Positions 34,264-45,068 of a DNA stretch of 64,000 bases are shown in pieces. Position 1 is the first letter of the stretch, and every line of letters begins with the position of its first letter. Under the pieces are notes generated by a model that was given only the letters and a program-made list of their open reading frames with translations, did no database searches and had not been told where the DNA came from. Position numbers and translations under genes: made by a program. The stretch comes from Urophycis tenuis (Eukaryota; Chordata; Actinopteri; Gadiformes; Phycidae): positions 2,058,642-2,122,641 of the forward strand of contig JAXIVH010000012.1 in NCBI GenBank assembly GCA_036785325.1, written 5' to 3'.

Positions 34264-34505
34264 ACCAGTCTGTCTGCTCTCTAACCAGTCTGTCTGTCTG
34301 TCTGTCTGCTCTCTAACCAGTCTGTCTGTCTGTCTACGCTCTAACCAGGCTGGCTGTCTGCTCCCTAACCGGTCTGTATGTCTGCTGCCAAACCAATCTG
34401 CTGCTCTCGAACCCGGATGTCGCTCTGCTCCCTAACCAGTCTGTCTGTTCTCTAACCAGTCTGTCTGTTATCTAACCAGTCTGTCTGTTCTCTAATCGGA
34501 CTGTC
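34264..34505. repeat. CTAACCAGTCTGTCTG minisatellite
   Basis: Irregular 16-32 bp units built from CTCTAACCAGTCTGTCTGTC. It lies in galnt10 intron 1, about 140 bp downstream of the exon 1 donor. Confidence 0.85.
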
Positions 34506-34643
34506 TGTCTCCTGCTCTCCACCTGAAAAGTGTCAGAAAAGACCCAGACCCAGCATGTCCAGACCCGCCTAACATGTAAACTGTTTGGGAGACATCGCAA
34601 GGCTGAGAAGGGGACGTGGAAGGGCTCTCAGAATGAACGCTAC

Positions 34644-34799
34644 CTGGATCTGGGGGACGCCAGCAGGTCCTTCCACAGGGTCCGAGCTGTCAAACACCCG
34701 GTCTTTATACAGGGACCAGAGACCCACGTTGGGCACGAAGAGAAGAGCCGCGATCAGCAGCCCAGCGACCTGCAGCAGCCGCTTCTCCTTCCGCCTCAT
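34644..34799 (-). CDS. galnt10: galnt10 coding exon 1: cytoplasmic tail and membrane anchor
   Basis: ATG at 34799 (CAT at 34797-34799) begins MRRKEKRLLQ, followed by a hydrophobic signal-anchor (about residues 11-27, VAGLLIAALLFVPNVGL) and WSLYKDR. This matches the GALNT10 N-terminus and gives type II Golgi topology. The exon ends CCCCAGATCCAG/GTAGCG at 34644. Its 52 whole codons (phase 0) join exon 2 at 24956. An upstream non-ATG extension is open but has no support. Intron 1 is about 9.7 kb and consists largely of tandem repeats and mobile elements. Identification is firm; the rest of the enzyme is outside the window. Confidence 0.93.
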
Positions 34800-35050
34800 G
34801 TCTCCGGAGGACAACCAGGAGGAGCAGGAGGAGCAGGAGGAGGTGGAGGAGTCGAGGGGAGTTCAGTCTGTCGAGCAGGGTGACAGGGCGACGATAGGAG
34901 TCCAGCAGGGTGACGGTCTAACTTCTGTCTCCCGAGCAGGGCGACGGTTGTTCTGTTGTCTGCACACTTCCGCCACACGAGCAGCGACGCACTGCGCAGG
35001 CGCGGGGAGTCCTCGGTCTGCCGAACAGCGGCGTGTCCACGGGGGGCTGG
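34800..35050 (-). promoter_or_regulatory. galnt10 5' UTR and CpG-rich promoter region
   Basis: CpG-rich sequence directly upstream of the galnt10 ATG. It includes CTGCGCAGGCGCGG at 34992-35005, close to an NRF1 site, and GAGCAGGAG repeats at 34820-34850. No TATA box is apparent. The transcription start cannot be placed. Confidence 0.5.
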
Positions 35051-35054
35051 GGGG

Positions 35055-35215
35055 CAAATCAACCACTAAATCAACCACTCAATCAACCCATAAATCGACC
35101 ACTCAGTCAACCACTAAATCAACCCCTAAATCAACCTCTAAATCAACCACTCAATCAACCACTAATCCCACCACTAAATCAACGACCAAAACAACTCCTC
35201 AATCTATTATGGAAA
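35055..35215. repeat. AATCAACCACTA simple tandem repeat
   Basis: 12-14 bp units (AATCAACCACTA, AATCAACCCCTA) just upstream of the galnt10 promoter. Confidence 0.88.
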
Positions 35216-35401
35216 TAGAATAAGCAATAGTTCTGTAAAGGCCACATTGTGCTCTGTGTAAAGGCGGTATTGCCATTGGTTTAACTTCTGTGTAGAGAGG
35301 AAGTGCCAGTCCGTCATGATGACTACCGGTGGTGACTACTACTACCGGTGGTGACTACTACTACTGGAACTAACTGAACAGAACAGGTCCACATGCACAC
35401 A

Positions 35402-35935
35402 CAGACAGACAGACAGACATACTTTATTGATCCCTGAGGGAAATTGCATAAGGGGAGGGGATGGAGGGGATCGGTTCTAGGCTTTTGACCCATCCTATGG
35501 TACATAGGAGCAGTGTGCTGCTGTGTTCATTTGACCCATCCTATGCTACATAGGAGCAGTGTGCTGCTGTGTTCATTTGACCCATCCTATGGTACATAGG
35601 AGCAGTAGGCTGCTGTGTTCATTTGACCCATCCTATGGTACATAGGAGCAGTGTGCTGCTGTGTTCATTTGACCCATCCTATGGTACAGAGGAGCAGTGG
35701 GCTGCTGTGTTCATTTGACCCATCCTATGGTACATAGGAGCAGTGTGCTGCTGTGTTCATTTGACCCATCCTATATTACATAGGAGCAGTGGGCAGCCGT
35801 GGTCAGCGCCCGGGGAGCAAGTTGGGGTTCAGTGTCTTACTCAAGGACACTTGGAGGAGGGAATCGAACCGCCGACCCTACGGTTAGAGGACGACCCGCT
35901 CTACCCACTGAGCTACTGCTACCCCATGTTGGTCC
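35402..35935 (-). mobile_element. tRNA-derived SINE with internal 46-bp expansion
   Basis: Minus strand: tRNA-like head (TAGCTCAGTGGGTAGAGC, GGTTCGATTCC) at 35925-35865, body with GTCCTTGAGTAAGACACTG, and a 3' end with AATTTCCCTCAGGGATCAATAAAG plus a (GTCT)n tail at 35402-35450. The segment GACCCATCCTATGGTACATA plus GGAGCAGTGTGCTGCTGTGT and TCATTT (46 bp) is repeated about six times at 35487-35780. The 3' end resembles the LINE-type tail at 50413-50458, its likely mobilising partner. Confidence 0.83.
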
Positions 35936-36092
35936 ACAGACCAACATGCCAGTTATATTTTACCAGTACTTTACCAGTAGGCCTACTGCAGTCTCGGAAG
36001 AAAGATTGTGGAGGTTTGGTGTTGAGACTTTTTCATATTTAACAGCTAAGGCAACAGTTACAGTGAATGTTCCATCTAATGCATCATACCGA
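35936..36092. other. Intergenic sequence upstream of galnt10
   Basis: A small inverted repeat (TGTTGGTCCACAGACCAACA) at 35928-35947. Nothing else is recognised. Confidence 0.4.
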
Positions 36093-36465
36093 GAGAGCAG
36101 GTAGGGGTTAGACAGTACAGAGACAGGTCATTAAGGAGCAGATAGGGGTTAGACAGTACAGAGACAGGTCATTAAGCAGCAGGGAGGGGTTAGACAGTAC
36201 AAAGACAGGTCATTAAGGACCATGTAGTGGTTAGACAGTACAAAGACAGGTCATTAAGGAGCAGGTAGGGGTTAGACAGTACAGAGACAGGTCATTAAGC
36301 AGCAGGGAGGGGTTAGACAGTACAAAGACAGGTCATTAAGGACCATGTAGTGGTTAGACAGTACAAAGACAGGTCATTAAGGAGCAGGTAGGGGTTAGAC
36401 AGTACAGAGACAGGTCATTAAGGAGCAGGTAGGGGTTAGACAGTACAGAGACAGGTCATTAAGAG
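36093..36465. repeat. 41-bp minisatellite, block 2
   Basis: Same unit as 33355-33740, with a higher-order duplication: the units at about 36167-36248 (GCAGCAGGGAGG, GACCATGTAGTGG) recur at 36298-36372. It ends exactly where a minus-strand LINE tail begins. Confidence 0.92.
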
Positions 36466-38505
36466 ATTCAAGTTCAAGATTCAAGTATCTTTATTGTCAA
36501 ATGTGCTACATGGCAGGCATATAGCACAGATGAAATTGCAGTCCTCTCAGACCTGCGGTGCAAAATAAACAATGGACAAACAAAGTAGACAACAGACATC
36601 GTACAGACAAACATAGAAACACAGAAACACAGAAATTACAAGAAAAAGTGAGGTAGTGCATTGAGAAAAATAGTGCAATATATGTAAACAGTAAAAGACA
36701 GTAAAAGACATTCTAAAGTGTCAGAGTTTGCAGTTTGTGAGTGGTGGTGGGAGGGTGATGGTCCGAGGTGGGTGCAAGGTTAAGAGTCTGGCAGGGGGGC
36801 AGAAGAGGGGGGGGGGAGGGGGGGAGTTGAGCCTCCGGACAGCCTGGTGAAAGAAGCTGTCCTTGAGCCTGCTGGTTCTGGCCCGGAGACTCCGCAGTCT
36901 CCTCCCCGACGGCAGAAGGCTGAAGATACTGTGGGATGGGTGGGTGGGGTCACCAGCAATCCTGATGGCTTTGCTGGTGAGGCGGGTGGTGTAAATGTCC
37001 CAAGATGGGGGGGAGAGAGACACCGATGATCCTCTCAGCTGCTCTCACTATGGGCTGCAGTGTCTTGCGGCAGGACACGGTGCAGGCACCGTACCACACA
37101 GTGATGCAGCTGGTCAGGAGGCTCTCGATGGTGCCTCTGTAGAAGGTGTGCATGATGGTGGATGAGGCCCCAGCTCTTTTTAGTTTGCGGAGGAAGTACA
37201 GGCGTTGGTGGGCTTTTTTGGCCAGTGATGCGGTGTTATGGTTCCAGGACAGGTCTTCGGAGATGTGCACACCCAGGAACTTGGTGCTGCTCACCCTCTC
37301 CACTGTAGCATCGTTGATGACCAGTGGAGCATGCTGTGTGTGCATTCTCCTGAAGTCCACAACAATCTCCTTCGTCTTCTCGACATTCAGACGGAGATTG
37401 TTGTCCTTGCACCACGTAGCCAGCCTATTCACCTCACTCCTGTAGATAGTCTCATCGCCGTTGTTGATGAGACCCACCACAGTCGTGTCATCCGCAAACT
37501 TAATGAAGATGTTGGAGCTGGATGTTGGTGTGCAGTCGTGGGTCAGCAGAGTGAAGAGGAGGGGGCTAAGCACACATCCTTGGGGGGCCCCCGTGTTTAG
37601 TGTGATGGTGCTGGAGGTGCTGCTGCCGACCCGAACTGTCTGTGGTCTCCCCGTCAGGAAGTCCAACAGTCAGTTGCACAGGGAGGTGTTGAGTCCCAGC
37701 TGGTCCAGTTTGTGAATGAGCTGCTGGGGGATGATTGTGTTGAATGCTGAGCTGAAGTCGATGAACAGCATTCTGACATATGAGTCTTTTGTATCCAGGT
37801 GGGTGAGGGCAGAGTGGAGGGCAGAGGAGATGGCAGCATCGGTCGAACGGTTGGACCGATACGCAAACTGGAAGGGGTCCAGGGTGGGGGGGAGGGCAGA
37901 CTTGATGTGGTGCATGACTAGCCGCTCGAAGCACTTCATGAGGATGAGTGCGACTGGGCGGTAGTCATTGTGGCAGGAGGGAGATGACTTTTTCGGCACC
38001 GGGATGATGGTGGTGGCTTTGAGGCATGTGGGGACAACAGCCTGGCTCAACGAGGTGTTGAAGATGTCTGTGAAGACATCTGTGAGCTCCTCAGGACAGT
38101 CCCTCAGTACACGACCAGGAATGTTGTCGGGACCAGAGGCTTTCCGCAGGTTCGTCCCTTTGAGGGATCGCCTCACGCTATCTGGAGATAGCGTCAACAC
38201 CTGGTCGCTGGGAGAGGGTGGGGTCTTCTGTGCCGGGGTGCTGTTGTCTGCCTCAAAGCGGGCGAAGAAGTCGTTCAGCTCATTCAGCAGAGGAGTGGAG
38301 CTGTCACAGGTCTGCGGAGAGGGTTTGTAGTCCATTATGGATTGGATCCCTCGCCACAGGTTCCTGGTGTCTCTGCTGTTGCTGAAACGGTCGGCGATCC
38401 TCCTGGAGTACCGTCTCTTGGCCTTCCTGATGCCGCGTGCCAGGTTGGCCCTGGCTGCCTTCAGGCCCACCTCGTCTCCAGCTCTGAAGGCGGTGTTCCT
38501 GGTCC
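36466..38505 (-). mobile_element. 5'-truncated L2/Rex1-like LINE (family Y)
   Basis: The minus-strand RT coding region (38470-36721) is followed by a 3' UTR, GACAATAAAG and a (CTTGAAT)n tail ending at 36466. The 5' truncation point at 38505 is joined directly to the 5'-truncated LINE X running the other way. Confidence 0.87.
36721..38470 (-). pseudogene. LINE Y RT domain, one nonsense codon and one frameshift
   Basis: Linker, then KASGPDNIPG, FRPVAL-like DYRPVAL, FIDFSSAFNTI (motif A), GAPQGCVLSPLLF (motif B), KFADDTTVV (motif C, FADD) and the C-terminal LPSGRRLRSLRART. An in-frame TGA at about 37670, where the family has Trp, ends the first frame. A frameshift near 36990 separates the last about 90 residues. 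The endonuclease part is absent by 5' truncation. Confidence 0.87.
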
Positions 38506-39182
38506 CTCAACACCACTGCCCTGATCAAGAAGGCTCACCAGCGCCTCTTCTTCTTAAAGACTAAAAAAGGCCCACCTTTCTACTCAGATCCTGGTGAACT
38601 TCTACCGCAGCACCATCGAGAGCATACTAACCAACTGTGTCACAGTGTGGTATGGTAACTGCTCCGCCACAGACCGGAAAGCACTGCAGAGGGTGGTGAA
38701 AATTGCCCAACGCATCACCGGTTCCCCACTCCCCTCCATCGAGGCTGTCCAGAGGAAGCGGTGCCTGCGTGAGGCGCACAGCATCGCAAAGGACAGCTCT
38801 CACCCCAACCATAGACTGTTTACCCTCCTCCCCTCTGGAAAGAACAACTCTCACCCCAACCACAGACTGTTCACCCTCATCCCCTCTGGAAAGCTCTACA
38901 GGTCCCTGGGCACCCGGACCAGCAGGTCCAGGGGAAGCTTTTTCCCTCAGGTTGTCAGCCTTCTGAACTCCACACACATATGAACATTGCCACTGTAATA
39001 ACTACTGCCACTTTAATAACTACTGCCACTGTAATAACTACTGCCACTTTAATAACTACTGCCACTGTAATAACTACTGCCACTTTAATAACTACTGCCA
39101 CTGTAATAACTAATGCCACTTTAATAACTACTGCCACTGTAATAACTAATGCCACTTTAATAACTACTGCCACTGTAATAAC
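38506..39182 (+). mobile_element. LINE X third copy, 5' part
   Basis: Coding for the RT C-terminus (38594-38983; KALQRVVKIAQRITGSPLPS, LPSGKLYRSLGTRT) is about 90% similar by eye to the copy at 29718. It contains a 48-bp internal duplication (CTCTCACCCCAACCA..CCTCTGGAAA) at 38797-38892. The 3' UTR has expanded into a 17-bp satellite (38984-39182). The element is split here by the LTR retrotransposon and resumes at 48514. Confidence 0.85.
38984..39182. repeat. 17-bp satellite TAATAACTACTGCCACT, left part
   Basis: Units TAATAACTACTGCCACT with T/G alternating at the end, giving a 34-bp pattern. Split by the LTR element, continuing at 48514-48640. It grew from the ACTTTAATAACCACTGTCAC region of the LINE X 3' UTR (compare 30850-30875). 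Confidence 0.93.
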
Positions 39183-39192
39183 TGTAATGTAT

Positions 39193-42100
39193 ACACCAAG
39201 ATGGCGCCGCGGACGGTCGCCTTGGTGTGTTGGTGCGCGTTGTTTTGTTTTGTTTTGTGTTTTAATTCCGTTTTTTGCGATGGCACCCGGAGCTCTTTCA
39301 GCAGAGAAGAGCTCATGAACATCAGGGTAACAATGCCAGAGGATTTATTTCCTACTTTCATTCTCCCAACATTGGAAATTTTGGACATTCTGGTCAAAGG
39401 TGCGCTCACCTTTGCTCACGCAGTGAAACGGCGGAGGAGAGGGAAATGTGCCGGTGCGCTTGTGCATCTTCGCCAGCGCGGATTACGCACACCTCTACCG
39501 GGAATATTTCTCTCCAACGTGCGTTCACTGCCCAACAAACTGGACGAATTACAACTGCTGTTGGGAAAAAACAGGGACTTTTCTTCATCCGCTGTTTTGT
39601 GCTTCACGGAGACGTGGCTTTGTGGTTTAATACCGGACTCTGCGCTGCAGCTGGCAGGCTTCCAACTCTACAGAGCGGACAGAGACGCGGAATTCTCCGG
39701 CAAAACTAAAGGTGGAGGAATCTGTTTTTACATCAACAGTGGTTGGTGCAACGACGTGACGGCGATCCAGCAGCACTGTTCTCCTGATCTGGAATCTTAC
39801 ATCATAAACTGTAAGCCTTTTTATTCACCCCGCGAGTTCGCTTCATTCATTCTGGTCGGTGTTTACATTCCACCGTCGGCCAACGTGCAGGACGCACAGC
39901 GCATGCTTGCCGACCAGATACTGTGTGTGGAGCGTACCAACCCGGACTCCTTAGTTATTGTCGTTGGGAACTTTAACAAAGGAAACCTCACTCACAAACT
40001 CCCTAAATACAAACAGCTTATTAAATGCCCGACCAGAGTGGAGAACATTCTGGATCACTGTTACACCACAGTCAGGGATGCCTATCACGCCGTCCCCCGT
40101 GCTGCACTGGGACACTCTGACCACGTCATGGTCCACCTGATTCCTGCGTACAGGCAGAAATTAAAGCTCTGCAAACCTGTAGTGAGGACATCAAAGAAGT
40201 GGACCAGTGAGGCCGTGGAGGATCTCCAGGCGTGTTTGGACTCTACTGACTGGGATGTGTTCAGGACTGCTACCAACAGTCTGGATGAGTACACAGAGGC
40301 TGTGACGTCCGACATCAGTTTCTGTGAGGACAGCTGTATTCCAACACGCACCAGGGTGAGTTACAACAATGACAAACCCTGGTTCACAGCCAAACTCAGA
40401 AGGTTAAGGTTGGATAAGGAAGTTGCCTTCAGGAGTGGGGACAAAGACAGATATAAAGAGGCAAAGTACAAGTTTAGCAAGGCGGTGAAAGAGGCTAAAT
40501 GACTGTACTCTGAGAAGCTCCAACACCACTTCTCAGCCAACGACTCTGCGTCTGTCTGGAAAGGGCTTAGGCAAATCACCAACTACAAGCCTAAAGCCCC
40601 CCACTCCATCAACGACCATCGTCTGGCCAATGACCTGAACGAGTTCTACTGCCGCTTTGAAAGACAAAGGGACAGTCCTGCAACCATCCCCCATGACACC
40701 TCCCAACAGCTCCAGTTCATCACGTCCACCTCCCCCTACTCAGTGGGGGCCTGGGCACCTCCACCAATGCCCAACTTAAAGGTCCCCCCCTCGACCCCCC
40801 CACCCACCTCGGTGAAGACTCTTTCCATCCACGAGAGGGACGTCAACAAACTCTTCAGGAGACAGAACCCCCGAAAAGCTGCTGGACCGGATTCTGTCTC
40901 CCCATCCACCTTGAAGCACTGCGCTGATCAGCTGTCTCCAGTGTTCACAGACATTTTAAACACCTCACTGGAGACATGTCACGTGCCAGCCTGCTTCAAG
41001 ACCTCAACCATAATTCCTGTCCCCAAGAAGCCAAGGACCACAGGACTTAACGACTTCAGACCCGTCGCCCTGACCTCTGTGGTTATGAAGTCCTTTGAGC
41101 GCCTTGTGCTCTCACACCTGAAAGGCATCACCGACCCCCTCCTGGACCCCCTGCAGTTTGCCTACAGAGCCAACAGGTCTGTAGACGATGCAGTCAACTT
41201 GGCCATCCACTTCATCCTCCAGCACCTGGACTCCGCAGGAACCTACGCCAGGATCCTGTTTGTGGATTTCAGCTCTGCTTTCAATACTATAATTCCGGCT
41301 CTGCTTCAGGAGAAGCTCTCCCAGCTTAGTGTGCCTGACTCCACCTGCAGGTGGATTACAGACTTCCTGTCTGACAGGAAGCAGCATGTGAAGCTGGGAA
41401 AACACATCTCCGACTCACAGACCATCAGCACCGGTTCCCCTCAGGGCTGTGTACTTTCTCCTCTGCTCTTCTCCCTGTACACAAACAGCTGCACTGCCAG
41501 TCACCAGTCCGTCAAGCTTCTGAAGTTTGCGGATGACACCACCCTCATCGGACTCATTTCTGATGGTGATGAGTTTGACTACAGGTGGGAGGTAGACCAT
41601 CTGGTGACATGGTGCAGCCGTAACAACCTAGAGCTCAACGCTCTAAAGACAGTGGAGATGGTTGTGGACTTCAGGAAGTACTCAGCCTCACCTACCCCCA
41701 TTACCCTCTGTGACTACACAATTGACACTGTGGAGTCTTTCCGCTTCCTGGGAACTATCATCTCCCAGGATCTCAAGTGGGAGCTGAACATCAGCTCCCT
41801 CATCAAGAAAGCCCAGCAGAGGATGTACTTCCTGAGGCAGCTGAAGAAATTCAACCTGCCCAGGACAATGATGGTGCACTTCTACTCCTCCATCATTGAG
41901 TCCATCCTCACCACCTCCATCACCATCTGGTTCGCTGCTGCCACCGCCAAGGACAAGGGCAGACTGCAGCGCGTCATTCGGTCTGCAGAGAAGGTGATTG
42001 GCTGCAATCTGCCGTCGCTCCAGGACCTGTACACCTCCAGGACCCTGAGGCGTGCAGGCAAGATTATGGCCGACCCCTCCCACCCCGGTCACAAACTCTT

Positions 42101-42527
42101 TACGGCACTCCCCTCTGGCAGGAGGCTGCGGTCCATCAGGACCAAAACCTCACGGCACAAGAACAGTTTTTTCCCGTCTGCCACTAGCCTTTTGAACAAG
42201 GCCCGGAGCCCCCCCTGACACTGACTGACTCTCTCCCTTCCCCCACACAGTCCTACATGCTACATCAACGTGGCATCTTCAGATCACCTGCGTTACATTA
42301 ATGCACAGTGTGTCCTCATTCAGGACCAATAGTTCAGTATTCCAAATTCATTGTACATTGTATATATATATTTATATTTATAGTTATCTTTACTTACTTA
42401 CTTTAATCTTATGTTTTATTTTATTTTTAATACTGCTTTCTATTGCACCAATTGCACCATGACAAATTCCTTGTAGGTGCAAACCTACTTGGCAATAAAT
42501 CGAATTCTGATTCTGATTCTGATTCTG
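39193..42527 (+). mobile_element. L2-like LINE inserted in the 5' LTR
   Basis: Flanked by GTAT (39189-39192 and 42528-42531). It starts ACACCAAGATGGCGCC, encodes an endonuclease-RT protein, and ends with TTGGCAATAAATCG and a (GATTCT)n tail. It appears full length or nearly so. It interrupts the LTR after 10 bases, which shows it is younger than the LTR element. Confidence 0.9.
39201..42218 (+). pseudogene. L2-like LINE endonuclease-RT ORF with a single in-frame stop
   Basis: One frame runs from ATG 39201 to the stop at 42216-42218, about 1005 codons, broken only by TGA at 40500-40502. Endonuclease blocks: SNVRSLPNKLDEL, CFTETWLCG, GGGICFYIN, GNFNKG (usually GDFN, so the key Asp appears replaced by Asn) and GHSDHVMV. 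RT blocks: AAGPDSVSP, FRPVALTS, FVDFSSAFNT (motif A), GSPQGCVLSPLLF (motif B) and KFADDTTLI (motif C, FADD). The stop follows GAGGCTAAA and could derive from CGA by CpG decay. The N-terminus (VALVCWCALFCFVLCF) is hydrophobic, which is odd for a LINE protein. Confidence 0.88.
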
Positions 42528-42531
42528 GTAT

Positions 42532-42679
42532 TGTTCTGCCACTGGGTGGCACTAGTCTAAGAGGGCGATATATATATTAGGTCTGTCTTGACTTGCAGTG
42601 CAGTTGAATTATGCTACACACAAATAATAAAGTCGTGAACTGTGCATCCGTCGTGTATTCAGTGACTCCGTATCTTACA
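42532..42679 (+). repeat. 5' LTR, main part
   Basis: Nearly identical to 48370-48513 apart from small indels (GATATATATATT versus GATATATATT; CACACAAATAATAAAG versus CACACAATAAAG) and a few substitutions. The first 10 bases lie at 39183-39192. AATAAAG at about 42625 is the likely polyadenylation signal. Confidence 0.92.
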
Positions 42680-42697
42680 TGGTGTCAGAAGTGGGAT
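42680..42697 (+). other. Primer binding site, tRNA-Leu type
   Basis: TGGTGTCAGAAGTGGGAT immediately follows the LTR. It fits the complement of a vertebrate tRNA-Leu 3' end with one mismatch (TGTCAGRAGTGGGAT class). The gag ATG at 42696 overlaps its last bases. Confidence 0.7.
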
Positions 42698-42839
42698 GAT
42701 GGCTGCCATGGCTAACCCACCGTTTGAGCACCCAAGGATTGACTGGGATGCGGCTGATTTATACCAAGAATTCAGCAGGTTTAGAAGTCACGTTGCCTTC
42801 GTTTTTGATGGACCCTTATCGGAGCTAAGCGGGAAGCAC

Positions 42840-43640
42840 AGGCGCGTAGAATACGGTGGGGACGGTGGGAACGCGTACCTACCAGTTTTCGTCATGAGTC
42901 ATTTTGTACCCACCACTTTTTATGAAAGAATCCCCCGTGTGGGACTCGCACCGGTGTCTTTCACCACTACGTCAGTAAGTCAAAGAGAGATGAACTCTAC
43001 TCTTACACGACGCTTTATTATGATAGCGTCACAAGCGGACTTACGCCGTCACGAACAGAGTGGTAGTGGTATGACAAGATGCCATAGTGCGTTGAGTAAT
43101 GGTGCTCCCTGACTCATCCCAAAAACAACAGTCAACAAAGTGAACGTAATGAAACAGTGAAATGCAACCCAACATGTCCTGAACATTCGCCTCCAAACCC
43201 TATCTAATAGCAATAACATGTAATGAAACAGAATGCCAGAATGTCGCAATGCATTCTGGGAAACACTCCCCCAACACGTTACAATATCCACGACTTCCTC
43301 AGGCAAGTACAACAAGTTGAACTGATAATACAAGAAAACACAAAAGCATTAACCTAATTTACACAAAATAGAAACAACATTTAATTTTATTTGTGTTCGA
43401 TGACGAGAGAGAGACGGAGAGAGAGCTAGCACTTTGGTAGAGAGACATAGAGTAACAATGACAGAGAGCGAGCGCCGGTCTCGATAAAGCCGTTAATCAG
43501 AGAAATGAAACGTTATTTCCCGATTGTTTCACAGCGGTTACATTCAGCAGGTAGACACGGCCATGAACTGCATCTATCTGAATCACATTATCCAATGAAA
43601 AGTATTAGAGCTCTGTGCGTGAGCATAGTCAACCCATCGC

Positions 43641-43683
<43 letters not shown>

Positions 43684-43889
43684 TGTGCGTGTGCGTGTGC
43701 GTGTGTGTGTGTGCGCGCGTGTGTGTGTGTGTGTCATCATCACATTTTTGTATACATTTTTATCAATTAACATGACCTGCGCGAAAGGGGGAAAAAATGA
43801 ATGCGCGTCATTGTACCCAGCACTTCTGAAAATGCACTTCCGAATGCGTCTCTGTCCCCAGCACATTTCAAACCAAACCTACGCCCATG
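42840..43889. mobile_element. hAT-like MITE, 1.05 kb, in gag
   Basis: The 8-bp duplication GGGAAGCA flanks it (42832-42839 and 43890-43897). The ends are CAGGCGCGTAG and, inverted, CATGGGCGTAG, with further imperfect inner similarity (GTGGGGACGG versus CTGGGGACAG). No transposase is present. A GT/GC microsatellite lies at 43643-43733. gag coding is continuous across the boundaries once the insert and one duplication are ignored. Confidence 0.85.
43643..43733. repeat. GT/GC microsatellite inside the hAT element
   Basis: (TG)n interspersed with CGCG and CGTG steps. Confidence 0.93.
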
Positions 43890-44779
43890 GGGAAGCAGAT
43901 GGCTGGCTGGCTAGGCATGTGGATTGGAGAGCAAGGCAGGGAAATTTACAAAACTCTGACCTGGACTGCTGGAGACAAGGAGGAACCTGAAAAAGTACTG
44001 GACAAGTTTGAAGCCTATGTTAGACCGAGGAAGAATAAGAGGATAGCTCGTCACCGCTTCAAGCAGAGGAAACAAGGTACAAGTGAGGGTTTTGACAATT
44101 TTGTGAAAGACTTAAGGATACTTTTGATGGACTGTGAATATGCAGAACCAGATGACATGCTTATCGATGCCATTATCACAGGTGTCTATGAGAAAAAAGT
44201 GCAAGAACGATTGCTAGACCAAGGGGAAGTGCTGACGCTGGGCAAGGCTTTAGAGATTGCACAGCAATATGAAATGTCCCGAAAACAAATGAAAATAGTC
44301 CGCGATGAATCCTCATGCTCGCAAGTGTCTACTGTATCGGAAAACGCACCGCCCAGAGCTACTAGCCAAAGTCGGAAACCTCGCTATCCACCAGAACGTC
44401 TGAGGTTCGCTCAGCAGAAGCCGCTAACTTCCTGTCCTAGCTGCGGCAAGCACCCTGAACACAAGTGGAATGATGGAAAGTGTCCAGCCAAAGGCTCCAC
44501 ATGTTCGTACTGCCACAAAGCGAACCACTGGATGGCTGTGTGCCGTAAACGTGCTGTTCACTCACTGGACGTGGAAGAGCACGAGACAGATGAGGAGATT
44601 CTAAACATTAGCCTGACTGACACTGTACATCCTGTTAACTCGCTAGCAGCTGATAAATGGTCAGTACACGTGAACATTCTGTCCCAGAAAGTTCCATTTA
44701 GAATAGATACTGGTGCCAAATGCAATACTTTGACTTTGAGCAGCTACCAGCAGCTCATGCATGCAGGTAAATTGAAGTG

Positions 44780-45068
44780 TGTACAGTGAACAATGCACAT
44801 TTACAATTTCATTTCACCGTTTCATTTAATTCACATCTTCTAAATTTTATATTTCTATTTTATTTTTCTTTATTTTAATTTTTATTTTATGTATATTTTC
44901 TTATTTTTATTTCTATTTGTACAGTTTCTATTTATATTCTATTTTATACATTATTTATATATGGTATCCAGTGTGGGCAGCAAAGTAAGCATTTCATTGT
45001 CCAGGGAAACGCGTTTCTTTACTGCACACATGACAATAAAACCTTTGAATCCTTGAATCCTTGAATCC
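44780..45068 (+). mobile_element. LINE 3' tail inserted in the protease
   Basis: 289 bp with ATTTCATTGTCCAGG, GACAATAAAACC and a (TTGAATCC)n tail. TTGAAGTG occurs on both sides (44772-44779 and 45069-45076). Part of the right copy may overlap the tail repeat. Confidence 0.83.

Larger units (their letters stand above)
42696..44787 (+). pseudogene. gag and start of protease, interrupted by a hAT element
   Basis: The gag start (42696-42839; DWDAADLYQEFSRFR) is separated from its continuation (43890-44640; GWLGMWIGEQGREIYKTLTW, LRILLMDCEYAEPDD) by the hAT insertion. The second part ends in nucleocapsid-type Cys/His boxes: CPSCGKHPEH near 44433 and CSYCHKANHWMAVC near 44510 (CX2CX4HX4C). Protease begins with FRIDTGAKC near 44700 (catalytic DTGA) and is then cut by a LINE tail at 44780. 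The capsid protein would package element RNA in cytoplasmic particles; this copy is inactive. Confidence 0.85.

Noticed and set aside
35799..36104. ORFs of about 100 residues over the SINE
   Set aside because: They translate the tRNA-like head and SINE body.
38304..38564. Small ORFs antisense to LINE Y
   Set aside because: Shadow frames of the RT coding sequence; no independent evidence.
43049..43333. 94-residue minus-strand ORF inside the hAT element
   Set aside because: No transposase motif and no similarity recognised; likely chance.
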